8,433 nt of DNA, taken from positions 4,383,028 to 4,391,460 of the forward strand of contig CP070700.1 in NCBI GenBank assembly GCA_020349865.1. The letters run 5' to 3'. The notes under the pieces were generated by a model that was not told where the DNA came from, did not search any database, and was given only the letters and a program-made list of their open reading frames with translations. Every line of letters starts with the position of its first letter. The stretch's first letter is position 1. Origin of the DNA: Desulfobacteraceae bacterium (GTDB taxonomy: Bacteria > Desulfobacterota > DSM-4660 > Desulfatiglandales > Desulfatiglandaceae). Shown piece after piece: positions 1 to 7,267 of the stretch. The position numbers were made by a program, and so were the translations under genes.

Positions 1-43
1 AGGTGAACAGCGGAGGGGGGAGGATTCACCCGCCCAAAACTGC

Positions 44-155
44 CTGAAATCACCAGGCTGAGAAGCCCGGAATCGAAGAAAAGACTGCTTCGACCTTCCC
101 ATCTGCCAAATTCATATCTGACCAATTTCGCGGTACTCATTAACCGGATGAACCT
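44..155 (+). repeat. Partial copy of the MITE-like repeat (right half)
   Basis: This stretch matches 1008-1119 base for base except for five mismatches in 112 (positions 110, 111, 122, 125 and 133); its first 66 bases are identical. It ends at 134-155 in the same 22-bp sequence that forms the terminal inverted repeat of the element at 926-1119. Upstream of base 44 the similarity stops: bases 1-43 do not resemble the left half of the other copy. It is therefore either a half element, a variant with a different left half, or an element whose left end lies before base 1. It is in the same orientation as the other copy, so the two form direct repeats around the gene at 254-904. The remaining spacer 156-253 shows no gene and no convincing hairpin terminator. 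Confidence 0.9.
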
Positions 156-253
156 TATTGTCTTGTTAATTCCCTTCAGTTTGTCGGAGCAAGGCGAAGA
201 TCGCTTTAAATGGGGCTGTAGGGAAATTCGTTCGGGCATTAGATCTGGTTTGA

Positions 254-904
254 CTATGTTAAACCCAGATTGACTTTTGAAGTGAGGGCGTTTACCGGAC
301 AGATATCAATGCATGCAAGACATTTGTCACAGGGAAGATTTGGAAAAACCTCTTCCCCATAAGAACTGACCACCGTATCAAGGCCCCGTTTGGCGAATGC
401 CAAAAAGGCCCGCCCTTGTTGATCTTTGCAAACAAGAATACACTTTCCGCATAAGATGCAGCGATTTGGATAATAATTTAGGAAAGGGTGGGTTTCGTCT
501 ATTCCAGGTTCTTTCAGGTGCAGTTCCAGGTGTTTTGGTTTTAGGCCAACCTTCAGGAACTTAGCAATACGCTGCAATTCACATTTTTTGTTGGCCGGAC
601 AATGTCCGCAGTCTACTTCGTGGGCTGACATAAGAAGTTTGAAGGCCGACCGCTGCAATCTCCTAACAAACGGAGTATCGGTTTTTACAACCATGCCAGT
701 TTTTACATGGACAGTACAGGAGGGCACGGGTTTTTCCGCACCTTCAATTTCAACGAAGCACAACCTGCATGAAGCTGCGGGATTGACCATGCTCTCAAGG
801 TGGCAGAGGTTGGGGATATAGATACCATTCACAAGACAGGCCTGAAGCACCGTGATCCCATCTTTCACTTCGATTTCCTTGTCATTTAACAGCAGTTTTA
901 CCAT
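254..904 (-). CDS. HoxU/NuoG-N-terminal-like iron-sulfur subunit of an NADH diaphorase
   Basis: A 216-residue electron-transfer subunit, probably cytoplasmic, that would carry electrons between the NuoF-like flavoprotein and an unseen catalytic partner. The N-terminal ferredoxin fold has 2Fe-2S cysteines C34, C46, C49 and C63 (with the PNLC and SCRLC motifs). A His-Cys3 4Fe-4S site follows (H95, C99, C102, C108). Two more 4Fe-4S sets are C149/C152/C155/C159 and C192/C195/C198/C202-Pro. This is the domain order of HoxU and of the N-terminal part of NuoG or HndD. The protein stops just after the last cluster, with neither the NuoG molybdopterin-fold region nor the FeFe-hydrogenase H-cluster domain of HndD. 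All ligands are intact, so it looks functional. The ATG start has only a weak ribosome site (TTTGAG). A MITE-like element ends 21 bp upstream and separates the gene from nuoF. HoxU-like is the best name; which partner it serves is not known. Confidence 0.9.
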   Translation of the reverse strand: MVKLLLNDKEIEVKDGITVLQACLVNGIYIPNLCHLESMVNPAASCRLCFVEIEGAEKPVPSCTVHVKTGMVVKTDTPFVRRLQRSAFKLLMSAHEVDCGHCPANKKCELQRIAKFLKVGLKPKHLELHLKEPGIDETHPFLNYYPNRCILCGKCILVCKDQQGRAFLAFAKRGLDTVVSSYGEEVFPNLPCDKCLACIDICPVNALTSKVNLGLT

Positions 905-919
905 AGCTCAAATGCAAAT

Positions 920-925
920 TATTTG
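920..925. repeat. Target-site duplication, left copy (TATTTG)
   Basis: The hexamer TATTTG directly abuts the left end of the element at 926 and recurs at 1120-1125 directly abutting its right end. This is the expected footprint of a transposition event. Confidence 0.75.
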
Positions 926-1119
926 AGGTTCATCCGGTTAATGAGTACGCCTCAACACAACACATGGTTGCGGGGTGAAGGTTGAAGCGGTCTTTTCGTA
1001 GTGACTGCTGAAATCACCAGGCTGAGAAGCCCGGAATCGAAGAAAAGACTGCTTCGACCTTCCCATCTGCCAACATCATATCTGATCAGTTTCGCGATAC
1101 TCATTAACCGGATGAACCT
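926..1119. mobile_element. MITE-like non-autonomous element with 22-bp terminal inverted repeats
   Basis: A 194-bp element. Its ends 926-947 and 1098-1119 are perfect 22-bp inverted repeats (outer bases AGGTTCATCCGG). It is flanked by perfect 6-bp direct repeats TATTTG. A second inverted pair lies inside, 977-997 with 1042-1062: 19 of 21 positions are Watson-Crick pairs, and the other two can be G-U pairs in one of the two RNA strands. The region between these arms and the ends also aligns loosely as an inverted repeat, so most of the element could fold as one long imperfect hairpin. Small stems (GGCT/AGCC at 1020-1031) sit near the tip. It encodes no transposase. A 62-codon reading frame over 1140-952 on the minus strand is made almost entirely of repeat sequence and is not called as a gene. 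Without the element and one TSD copy, the nuoF to HoxU-like gap would be 82 bp. The transposase family was not identified. Confidence 0.85.
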
Positions 1120-1125
1120 TATTTG
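1120..1125. repeat. Target-site duplication, right copy (TATTTG)
   Basis: Perfect direct repeat of 920-925, immediately outside the right terminal inverted repeat of the element at 926-1119. Confidence 0.75.
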
Positions 1126-1186
1126 ATTGATTATTTTCAAATGACGCTTTTGGATTGCAAGGAGAAGTATAGTAAATCATTAATCG

Positions 1187-3121
1187 TCAATCCTCTACAG
1201 GTCTCTTAACAATGGGAGCGAGGTCTGGAGGAGAAACCTTTCTGACAGCATCATATTCAGCGGGGCAGGAGGCCATACATTCACCGCATTTTACACAGAG
1301 GCTCTGGTCTACCCCTTTCTTTCGATCTTTGGTGGTGAAGATGGCTTCCACAGGGCAGCTCCCGACGCAGGCGTCACATCCACGGGCGCATTTGTCTAAA
1401 TCAATATAAAAGGCGGTTAGGGCGCGGCACATACCTGCCGGGCATCGTTTCTCTTTTACATGGGCTTCGTATTCATCACGGAAGTACTTAAGAGACGTAA
1501 GCACCGGATTTGGTGCGGTTTTACCCAAACCACAGAGGGAGCCATTTTTTATATCCTCACTCAAAGACTCTAATTGTTCCAGGTCACCATCAAAGCCTTT
1601 GCCTTTTCTTATACGTTCCAGTGTATTGAGCAGGTGATGGGTCCCAATCCGACAAAATGTACATTTGCCGCATGATTCGTTTTGTGTAAAATCAAGAAAG
1701 TAGCGCGACACGTCTACCATACAGGCGTCCTCATCCATCACCACCATCCCCCCGGAGCCCATCATCGCACCTGCTTCTATGAGGGAGTCAAAATCAATGG
1801 GGATATCTAAAAATTCCGCTGGCAGACATCCTCCAGAAGGACCCCCGATCTGTACTGCCTTTAACTCCTTTTTGTTCGGAATGCCGCCACATACGTCAAA
1901 GATAAGGGTCCTGAGCGACACTCCCATGGGGATCTCCACCAATCCAGCGTGCACCACATTTCCAACCACAGAGAAAATGGCGGTGCCAGGGCTGTTCTCG
2001 GTACCGATGCCTCTAAACCAGTTTGCGCCATGCTCTAATAGGGGCGGTATAGAGGCAAGGGTTTTGACATTGTTGATGACAGTGGGTCGGCCCCAGAGAC
2101 CTTTTTGAACAGGGTAAGGGGGGCGATGTTGGGGCATCCCTCTGTTCCCCTCAATAGATTGGATCAAGGCCGTTTCCTCGCCACACACAAAGGCTCCTGA
2201 TCCCTGGAACACATCGATTTCTAAATCAAAGGAGCTACCCAAAACGGCTTCACCCAGGAGGCCCAGTTCCTTGGCCTGTTCTATGGCCTTTGTAACCATT
2301 CTCACGGCAAGGGGATATTCCGCCCTGACATAAATTATTGCTTTTTGAGCACCTATTGCATAAGCGCCTATGGCCATACCCTCTATGACCTGATGGGGGT
2401 TGCTCTCCAACAGGGTCCGGTCCATGTATGCGCCAGGATCTCCCTCATCTGCGTTGCATATTACAAATTTGTGCTGCCCTTTAGCATTATTAGCCAATTC
2501 CCACTTTCTACCAGTGGGGAATCCGGCCCCTCCTCTCCCCCTCAGGCCAGAGTTCTTTACTTCCTCAATGACCTCACTGGGAGTCAGTTGGTTTATCTTT
2601 GCAAATGTTTCATATCCCCCGTCTGCAATGTAGTCATAGATATCTCCCGGAGCAATACGTCCGCATTTTTCTAAAACCACGCGCTTTTCCCGGTTGAATC
2701 GGGGAAAATCCATTACTGACGGGATCAACTCATTTCCCTCCATAGCACCAAGGATATGTTCAAAAAGAGGGTCACCCTCTTCCAGAAATGACTTTACAAT
2801 CATCCTTGCCTTACCGGGTGTTACCTGGTGATAAAACATTGGCGGAAATCCAGATGCAGGATGATCGATGATAACCACCGGTTCGGCATAGCAATGGCCA
2901 ATACATCCAACAGAACGAACGTGGGCTTCAATCTTCCGTTCAGCAAGGGTTTGTTCGAATGCATTCTTTGTCTCTAAGGCCCCAGAGGCAATGCCGCATG
3001 TGGCCATTCCAATATGTATTCTTGGCACCGGGGCCTCCCTGAATGCCTCCCGACGTCTCTTTGCCTTATCGCGGATAACGTTGAACGCATTATTCTGATT
3101 TTCGTTATTGGGCTGATTCAC
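1187..3121 (-). CDS. nuoF: NuoF/HndC-like NADH:acceptor oxidoreductase flavoprotein subunit
   Basis: A 644-residue subunit that exchanges electrons between NAD(H) and FMN and passes them to Fe-S clusters. An N-terminal thioredoxin-like 2Fe-2S domain (about 33-125) has C42, C73 and C77. The NuoF core has the NADH/FMN loop GRGGAGFPTGRKW (195-207), the FMN segment NADEGDPGAYMDR (223-235), CGEETAL (313-319) and the 4Fe-4S set C484/C487/C490/C530. A CPAGMC linker (560-565) leads into a C-terminal two-cluster ferredoxin domain: C578/C582/C585/C589 and C609/C612/C615/C619. This extended layout is that of HndC/HydB-type diaphorases rather than respiratory NuoF. The first ferredoxin set has spacing CX3CX2CX3C instead of the usual CX2CX2CX3C. 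The start is GTG at 3121, inside the end of nuoE (17-bp overlap). The next in-frame Met (residue 39) would cut the first domain. No strong ribosome site is seen, so translational coupling to nuoE is likely. It is full length. Confidence 0.96.
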   Translation of the reverse strand: MNQPNNENQNNAFNVIRDKAKRRREAFREAPVPRIHIGMATCGIASGALETKNAFEQTLAERKIEAHVRSVGCIGHCYAEPVVIIDHPASGFPPMFYHQVTPGKARMIVKSFLEEGDPLFEHILGAMEGNELIPSVMDFPRFNREKRVVLEKCGRIAPGDIYDYIADGGYETFAKINQLTPSEVIEEVKNSGLRGRGGAGFPTGRKWELANNAKGQHKFVICNADEGDPGAYMDRTLLESNPHQVIEGMAIGAYAIGAQKAIIYVRAEYPLAVRMVTKAIEQAKELGLLGEAVLGSSFDLEIDVFQGSGAFVCGEETALIQSIEGNRGMPQHRPPYPVQKGLWGRPTVINNVKTLASIPPLLEHGANWFRGIGTENSPGTAIFSVVGNVVHAGLVEIPMGVSLRTLIFDVCGGIPNKKELKAVQIGGPSGGCLPAEFLDIPIDFDSLIEAGAMMGSGGMVVMDEDACMVDVSRYFLDFTQNESCGKCTFCRIGTHHLLNTLERIRKGKGFDGDLEQLESLSEDIKNGSLCGLGKTAPNPVLTSLKYFRDEYEAHVKEKRCPAGMCRALTAFYIDLDKCARGCDACVGSCPVEAIFTTKDRKKGVDQSLCVKCGECMASCPAEYDAVRKVSPPDLAPIVKRPVED

Positions 3122-3638
3122 TTTTCTGTCTTTTTCTTTGTTCCCTTTCTTTTTCTAATTGTACCCCCAGAATGAGTCCCTCTGCCTTGCTGGGGGCCAT
3201 ATGCCCATGGACGGCCTCGTTGAAAACGGCAACCGGGGCAAGCGCACAGCAACCTACACAAGCGACTCTCTCAATACTAAATTCTCTATCAGGTGTGGTT
3301 TCACCTTCCCGAATTTCGAGTTTTCGTTCGAAATTTTCAAGAATAATATCCCCCCCTCCTACATGGCAGGCCGTACCAAGGCATACCTTAATCTGATGTT
3401 TTCCTGGAGGGTGAAAGCGGAATTGGTTATAAAATGTTGCAACGCCATACACCTCGCATGTGGGGATCTCTAAATGTTTTGCCACCATTTTGATAGCATC
3501 GGCCGCGAGGTAGGCATGCCTCTCTTGAATCATCTGAAGAATGGAGATAAGCTGGTGCCTTTCTTTTCCAAGACACGCAAGCCGGTCAGAGATTTCATCC
3601 AGCATAGCTTTTTCTTCAACAATTAGCTCGTGATTCAT
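3105..3638 (-). CDS. nuoE: NuoE/HndA-like 2Fe-2S thioredoxin-fold subunit
   Basis: A 177-residue partner of NuoF in NADH dehydrogenase and NAD-linked hydrogenase or formate dehydrogenase modules. The N-terminal helical part (about 1-75) contains the family segment EVYGVATFYNQFRF (62-75). The thioredoxin-like domain binds one 2Fe-2S cluster through C86, C91, C127 and C131, in the patterns KVCLGTACHVGGG and ACVGCCALAP. A short charged, Lys/Arg/Glu-rich tail (about 162-174) ends the protein. Its length is usual for the family. The ATG start is preceded by AAGGAA (3645-3650) at 6-nt spacing. It lies 24 bp after the CNB-fold gene, and its last codons overlap the GTG start of nuoF, so the two are almost certainly co-expressed. 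Confidence 0.96.
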   Translation of the reverse strand: MNHELIVEEKAMLDEISDRLACLGKERHQLISILQMIQERHAYLAADAIKMVAKHLEIPTCEVYGVATFYNQFRFHPPGKHQIKVCLGTACHVGGGDIILENFERKLEIREGETTPDREFSIERVACVGCCALAPVAVFNEAVHGHMAPSKAEGLILGVQLEKEREQRKRQKSESAQ

Positions 3639-3662
3639 TAGGTGTTCCTTTTTGCAATTACC

Positions 3663-4130
3663 TTATATTTTTTCCATGGCACCGTACGCTTCTCTAATCC
3701 TGTTTCGAAGCAAAAAGCAGAGCCTTTCCAATATGTTGAAGCCAATGTCCATATCGCTGAGCATCACCTTTCTTAACGCTGCACCCTTCATGACCAGGAC
3801 TTTTGTCGTTTTTTCACTGGTGGCCGAGGACATAAGATTATGGGGCTCATCCAGTAGCGTAGACCAGCACCCAAAAATCCTTCCTTTTCCCAGTATCCCG
3901 ATTACGACGTTTCCCTTACGTGTATCCAAGTCCACTGATCTTTCCAGGAATATGCGCCCTTCGGCAATAACGTAGAGATTCTCTCCAAAATCACCCTGGC
4001 GAAACACATATTCTCCCGCTCTGTAGGTTTCCACCTGACAGAGGCCGGCTATCTTTTCTATGTCACTTTTTTCCAATTCCTTGAAAAACTCGCTCGCTTC
4101 TAAGACCCTTACAATGTCTCGCCGATCCAT
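3663..4130 (-). CDS. Stand-alone cyclic-nucleotide-binding-fold (CNB) protein with a degenerate phosphate-binding cassette
   Basis: A 155-residue CRP-type beta-roll domain: an N-terminal helix (FFKELEKSDIEKIAGL), then YRAGEYVFRQGDFGENLYVIAEGRI (about 36-60), the cassette region 85-104, and a C-terminal helix. There is no helix-turn-helix after the fold, so it is probably not a DNA-binding regulator. In a typical cAMP-binding cassette a Glu follows FG and an Arg-Ser/Thr pair binds the phosphate. Here the corresponding positions appear to be C88 (FGCW) and M100 (NLMSS), so canonical cyclic nucleotide binding is doubtful. A perfect GGAGGT ribosome site (4136-4141) lies 5 nt from ATG. The gene sits 52 bp after the peptidase and 24 bp before nuoE. 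From this position I infer a sensor or assembly role for the diaphorase. The ligand and function are unknown. Confidence 0.88.
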   Translation of the reverse strand: MDRRDIVRVLEASEFFKELEKSDIEKIAGLCQVETYRAGEYVFRQGDFGENLYVIAEGRIFLERSVDLDTRKGNVVIGILGKGRIFGCWSTLLDEPHNLMSSATSEKTTKVLVMKGAALRKVMLSDMDIGFNILERLCFLLRNRIREAYGAMEKI

Positions 4131-4182
4131 AGGTGACCTCCGGGATTCTTACAAAACAAGATGTTAGTTGTTTCCCCCACTG

Positions 4183-7101
4183 TCAAAGCACTCTGAGCAC
4201 ATTGAGCCATCCTGGTCGGTCAGAAGCGGCCGCCTCAATAGAGCTTGGAGACCCGAGTACCTTCACCACCCCTGCCTTCTCTACTTCCTCCAATATCGTG
4301 GCAAAGGCTTTGAAATCTCCTTTTCCAGTTTCCAATACCTGATCCCGCATTCGTTGGCGACCATCTTCCGTATCGCCGGTGAGATTGCGAAGCAATGAGG
4401 TATATCCTTTGACGTCCGGTAGCATGTGGGTGTCAAGATCCCCGATGGCACCAATGATGCTCTTAGTCAACTCTTCTTCACCAAGCTCCATCCCACGAAG
4501 GAAATGGGCTGCGTGATCAAATGCATCAATCGTTTCAAGGAGATTGGGATCCCGGTATGAGACAAAGGTGAGCACACCTGAAAGACGGTCAAAAAGACAA
4601 AACGCACCGTAGGCCCCGCCCTGGACCCGAATGCGATCCCATAACCAGGAATTGCGCAAGTAACGAGTTATGACCAATGCTGAGCCATGAAATTGGTAAC
4701 CCAGTTTGTAGAGATTTGCTCCCTTACCCACATAATTCACCTGAGAAGGAATCGTCAATCCTTCAAAAAGGGGTAGTCCCTCGATGGCCCAGTTGGCTTC
4801 ATGGGTCGGAGCTTCGGGCAGCGCACTTAATAGATGATGGATATGGCGTTCAAGACCGGGCCAGCTCTCTTGATCCAGGGTGATGTTGAGAATCATGGCC
4901 TTACGGTTTACAAGAATCCCCCGCATCTCCTCATGCATGTGAAGAACTTCGGGCCAGTTTTCTTCTACTGCCCTGACGAGTTCTCTTAGAAAAAACAGAT
5001 AACTTATCCCCCCCATCTGTTCTGCAGCCCAGTGTGCCTCACTATACTGTGCCCGGAGGCGCAAATTGACCACCTGATGCCCTGCCGGGACCAGCTTCTG
5101 TTCGGCCCTGGCCTTTTCCTCCAATACCATCTGACGAAAACGTCCCTGGTTGTCCAGCCTAACGGTTAGAAGTACATCGGAAAGGATGTCTGTCAATGCC
5201 TCTGTCTGGCTCACCATGGCTTTGGCCCGTAGGAAGAGCCAGGCAGCACTTTGTTTGGCATTCATAACCGTTGATGTAAAAGATTGGGGCCTTATTCCGC
5301 CTGTTTTTCTGCTTATGCGTTGGGTAAGTGTAACAAAATCCTCTTTCTCGGTCCCCATTTCGACAAGCGCCCGCCCAAAGAGCGGCACATACGGAAGATA
5401 TTTTTCCGGCAGTGTATGGATGTTAAACCCCAGGTCCAGGTAGGCTATGCCATTGGTGAAAAGGTCGTGGAATAAGATGGGCGTTCCTTGTCGATCCAGA
5501 TGGGCCAATGGAATAACTTTGTTTTTTCTGTCAAGGTCTGAAAGCTTCAAGGAAGGAATGGACGCCAGTGCCTCAGGAGGATCGGGCGTCTCTTGTAAGC
5601 GCTTTAACTCTTTGGTATTGTTTATTACTTCTTCTAATTGGTTTGGATTCATGCCCGAGTGGGTTTTTGCCAGGCGTTTTTTTTCACGTGCTTCCTCCTT
5701 TTCGCGCAAGTCAGGATCAGGCTTGAGGATCAGGGTGGTGCGGTGGGGGTTAGTCAGGAAGAAACGAGAAATCATCTGTTGGAAAAGGGATTTGTCAGCC
5801 TGTAAGCTGGATTTTATTCTATCAAGCGGTGCTTCAAATGCAAGCATGGAAAGGGGATCACCATTGTAAAGCCAGGTGGTCAGAGACCGCAGCATAAGAT
5901 TAAGACCACGGGGAAAGTGTCCGGCATTGTTTTCTCGCAATCGGAACTCAATGGTGTTGAGGGCCGCTTCCACGGTGAGCGGATCGATCCCTTTTTTGGC
6001 AAGGGTTGTCAAAGTTCCCGTTATAAGGGCCTGGATTCGGCTGGTGTTTTCCATATCAATCCCCTTAAGCCCGGTAGAGAAATAGATCTGCCGCAACTCG
6101 GCGCCGAGACCCTCTCCTGCAATATCTTCTCCCAGACCTGAGTCTATGAGTGCCTTGCGCAGGGGAGAGGCCGGCATGCCCAGCAGGATATACTCAAGCA
6201 TACGCAGGGAAAAATTTGCTTGACGGTCCGTGGTTTCAGACAACAGCCAGTTAAGGGTGATCATGCCCTTTATCGGGTTGGTTTCCTCCTTTCCCACCAT
6301 AAAGGGATGAACCAGGCGTTTTGGCCTCTGAAAAGGGGTCTGCATTCGGATCGTGGAATCAATCTCAATGGGATCAAAGCCCATGAGATAGGCGTTTACA
6401 ACCCTCAGGCGTTCTTCAGGGTCATCATCCCCATAAAAATAGATTCGTGCGTTAGAAGGGTGGTAAAATTTCTGATGAAAGGCCAGGAATTGCTCAAAGG
6501 TGAGATCCGGAATGTGATTTGGATGTCCTCCGGAGTCAAGGCCGTAGGCATTGTCAGGAAAAAGCGATTGTAAGGATTTCTCTGAAAGTACGTTATCAGG
6601 GGATGAATAGGCCCCTTTCATCTCGTTAAATACAACACCTTTGAATATAAGTAAGTCATCCGGTTTTTCCAGTTCATAATGCCAGCCCTCCTGCTGAAAT
6701 ACAGAGGGGGTGAGGCGGGGGTAAAATACCGCATCAAGATACACATCAATAAGGTTGTAGAAGTCACCAAAATTCTGGCTGGCTACGGGGTAACAGGTCT
6801 TATCAGGGTACGTAAAGGCATTGAGAAAGGTTTGAAGAGATCCTTTCAAGAGCTCTACAAAGGGTTCTTTCACCGGATATTTTCGGGAACCACAGAGCAC
6901 GGAGTGTTCTAAGATATGAGCAATTCCTGTGGAATCTGACGGGGGTGTACGAAAGGTTATGCCAAAGACCTTGTTTTCGTCGTCATTGATAAGGGACAAG
7001 AGTTCTGCACCGGTTTTTGAGTGGCAATAAAACCTGGCGTGGGTGTTCAATTCCGGGATAGGTTTCTCTCTTAGCAGTTCAAAGCCATTGATGGTTGTCA
7101 T
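4183..7101 (-). CDS. M16C zinc metallopeptidase, presequence-protease (PreP/Cym1)-like
   Basis: A 972-residue clamshell metallopeptidase expected to degrade short unfolded peptides. The inverted zinc motif HILEH gives H62 and H66 as ligands and E65 as general base. E160 in VVFNEMKG is the probable third zinc ligand, at a spacing usual for PreP. The distal half carries the family segment RVQGGAYGAFCLFD (825-838) and Y849-R850 of SYRDPN, which correspond to the Arg/Tyr substrate-binding region of M16 enzymes. A charged linker (about 460-530) joins the two halves, as in PreP. The length matches the family (about 970-1000) and the enzyme looks complete. There is no signal peptide or membrane segment, so it should be cytoplasmic. 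ATG follows AGGAG (7108-7112) at 6-nt spacing. It is the first gene of the minus-strand cluster, and its link to the diaphorase genes may be only positional. Confidence 0.95.
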   Translation of the reverse strand: MTTINGFELLREKPIPELNTHARFYCHSKTGAELLSLINDDENKVFGITFRTPPSDSTGIAHILEHSVLCGSRKYPVKEPFVELLKGSLQTFLNAFTYPDKTCYPVASQNFGDFYNLIDVYLDAVFYPRLTPSVFQQEGWHYELEKPDDLLIFKGVVFNEMKGAYSSPDNVLSEKSLQSLFPDNAYGLDSGGHPNHIPDLTFEQFLAFHQKFYHPSNARIYFYGDDDPEERLRVVNAYLMGFDPIEIDSTIRMQTPFQRPKRLVHPFMVGKEETNPIKGMITLNWLLSETTDRQANFSLRMLEYILLGMPASPLRKALIDSGLGEDIAGEGLGAELRQIYFSTGLKGIDMENTSRIQALITGTLTTLAKKGIDPLTVEAALNTIEFRLRENNAGHFPRGLNLMLRSLTTWLYNGDPLSMLAFEAPLDRIKSSLQADKSLFQQMISRFFLTNPHRTTLILKPDPDLREKEEAREKKRLAKTHSGMNPNQLEEVINNTKELKRLQETPDPPEALASIPSLKLSDLDRKNKVIPLAHLDRQGTPILFHDLFTNGIAYLDLGFNIHTLPEKYLPYVPLFGRALVEMGTEKEDFVTLTQRISRKTGGIRPQSFTSTVMNAKQSAAWLFLRAKAMVSQTEALTDILSDVLLTVRLDNQGRFRQMVLEEKARAEQKLVPAGHQVVNLRLRAQYSEAHWAAEQMGGISYLFFLRELVRAVEENWPEVLHMHEEMRGILVNRKAMILNITLDQESWPGLERHIHHLLSALPEAPTHEANWAIEGLPLFEGLTIPSQVNYVGKGANLYKLGYQFHGSALVITRYLRNSWLWDRIRVQGGAYGAFCLFDRLSGVLTFVSYRDPNLLETIDAFDHAAHFLRGMELGEEELTKSIIGAIGDLDTHMLPDVKGYTSLLRNLTGDTEDGRQRMRDQVLETGKGDFKAFATILEEVEKAGVVKVLGSPSSIEAAASDRPGWLNVLRVL

Positions 7102-7114
7102 TTTCTACTCCTAA

Positions 7115-7149
7115 CTGGTGCCTTTATTTCATTTATGGATGGGCACCAG
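7115..7149 (-). promoter_or_regulatory. Hairpin in the leader of the M16 peptidase gene
   Basis: CTGGTGCC (7115-7122) and GGCACCAG (7142-7149) are perfect 8-bp inverted repeats with a 19-nt loop. In the minus-strand transcript the hairpin ends two bases before the AGGAG ribosome site (7112-7108). It could affect initiation or mRNA stability, or be a protein-binding site in the DNA. No U-run follows it in either direction, so it is not a terminator. Confidence 0.5.
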
Positions 7150-7152
7150 CTA

Positions 7153-7161
7153 TGTTATAAT
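7153..7161 (+). promoter_or_regulatory. Extended -10 promoter element (TGTTATAAT)
   Basis: TGT-TATAAT is a perfect extended -10 motif on the plus strand. There is no good -35 hexamer at 17 bp, which extended -10 promoters can tolerate. Transcription would begin near 7168, toward the hairpin at 7268-7303. The DNA is AT-rich here, so chance remains a real possibility. Confidence 0.3.
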
Positions 7162-7212
7162 TATATTGATCGTCTATTAAGGGCAATGTCTCGATTCAAA
7201 ATGATGTTGGGC

Positions 7213-7241
7213 AGAATATGGGAAAACGCCGGCACTGTCAA
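7213..7241 (-). promoter_or_regulatory. Candidate sigma70 promoter for the M16-CNB-diaphorase operon
   Basis: On the minus strand a perfect -35 TTGACA (7241-7236) is followed after 17 nt by TATTCT (7218-7213), which matches four of six -10 positions. Transcription would start near 7206 and give a leader of about 105 nt that includes the hairpin at 7149-7115. Confidence 0.5.
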
Positions 7242-7267
7242 AGCAAGATTTCTTCCGTACCAGGCTC

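Noticed and set aside
156..253. Operon terminator after the HoxU-like gene
   Set aside because: Only short stems such as GCGA/TCGC without a U-run are present, so no intrinsic terminator can be supported.
952..1140. 62-codon minus-strand reading frame between nuoF and the HoxU-like gene
   Set aside because: It is almost wholly MITE sequence, begins in flanking DNA, lacks a ribosome site, and its codons follow the inverted-repeat structure rather than a protein family.
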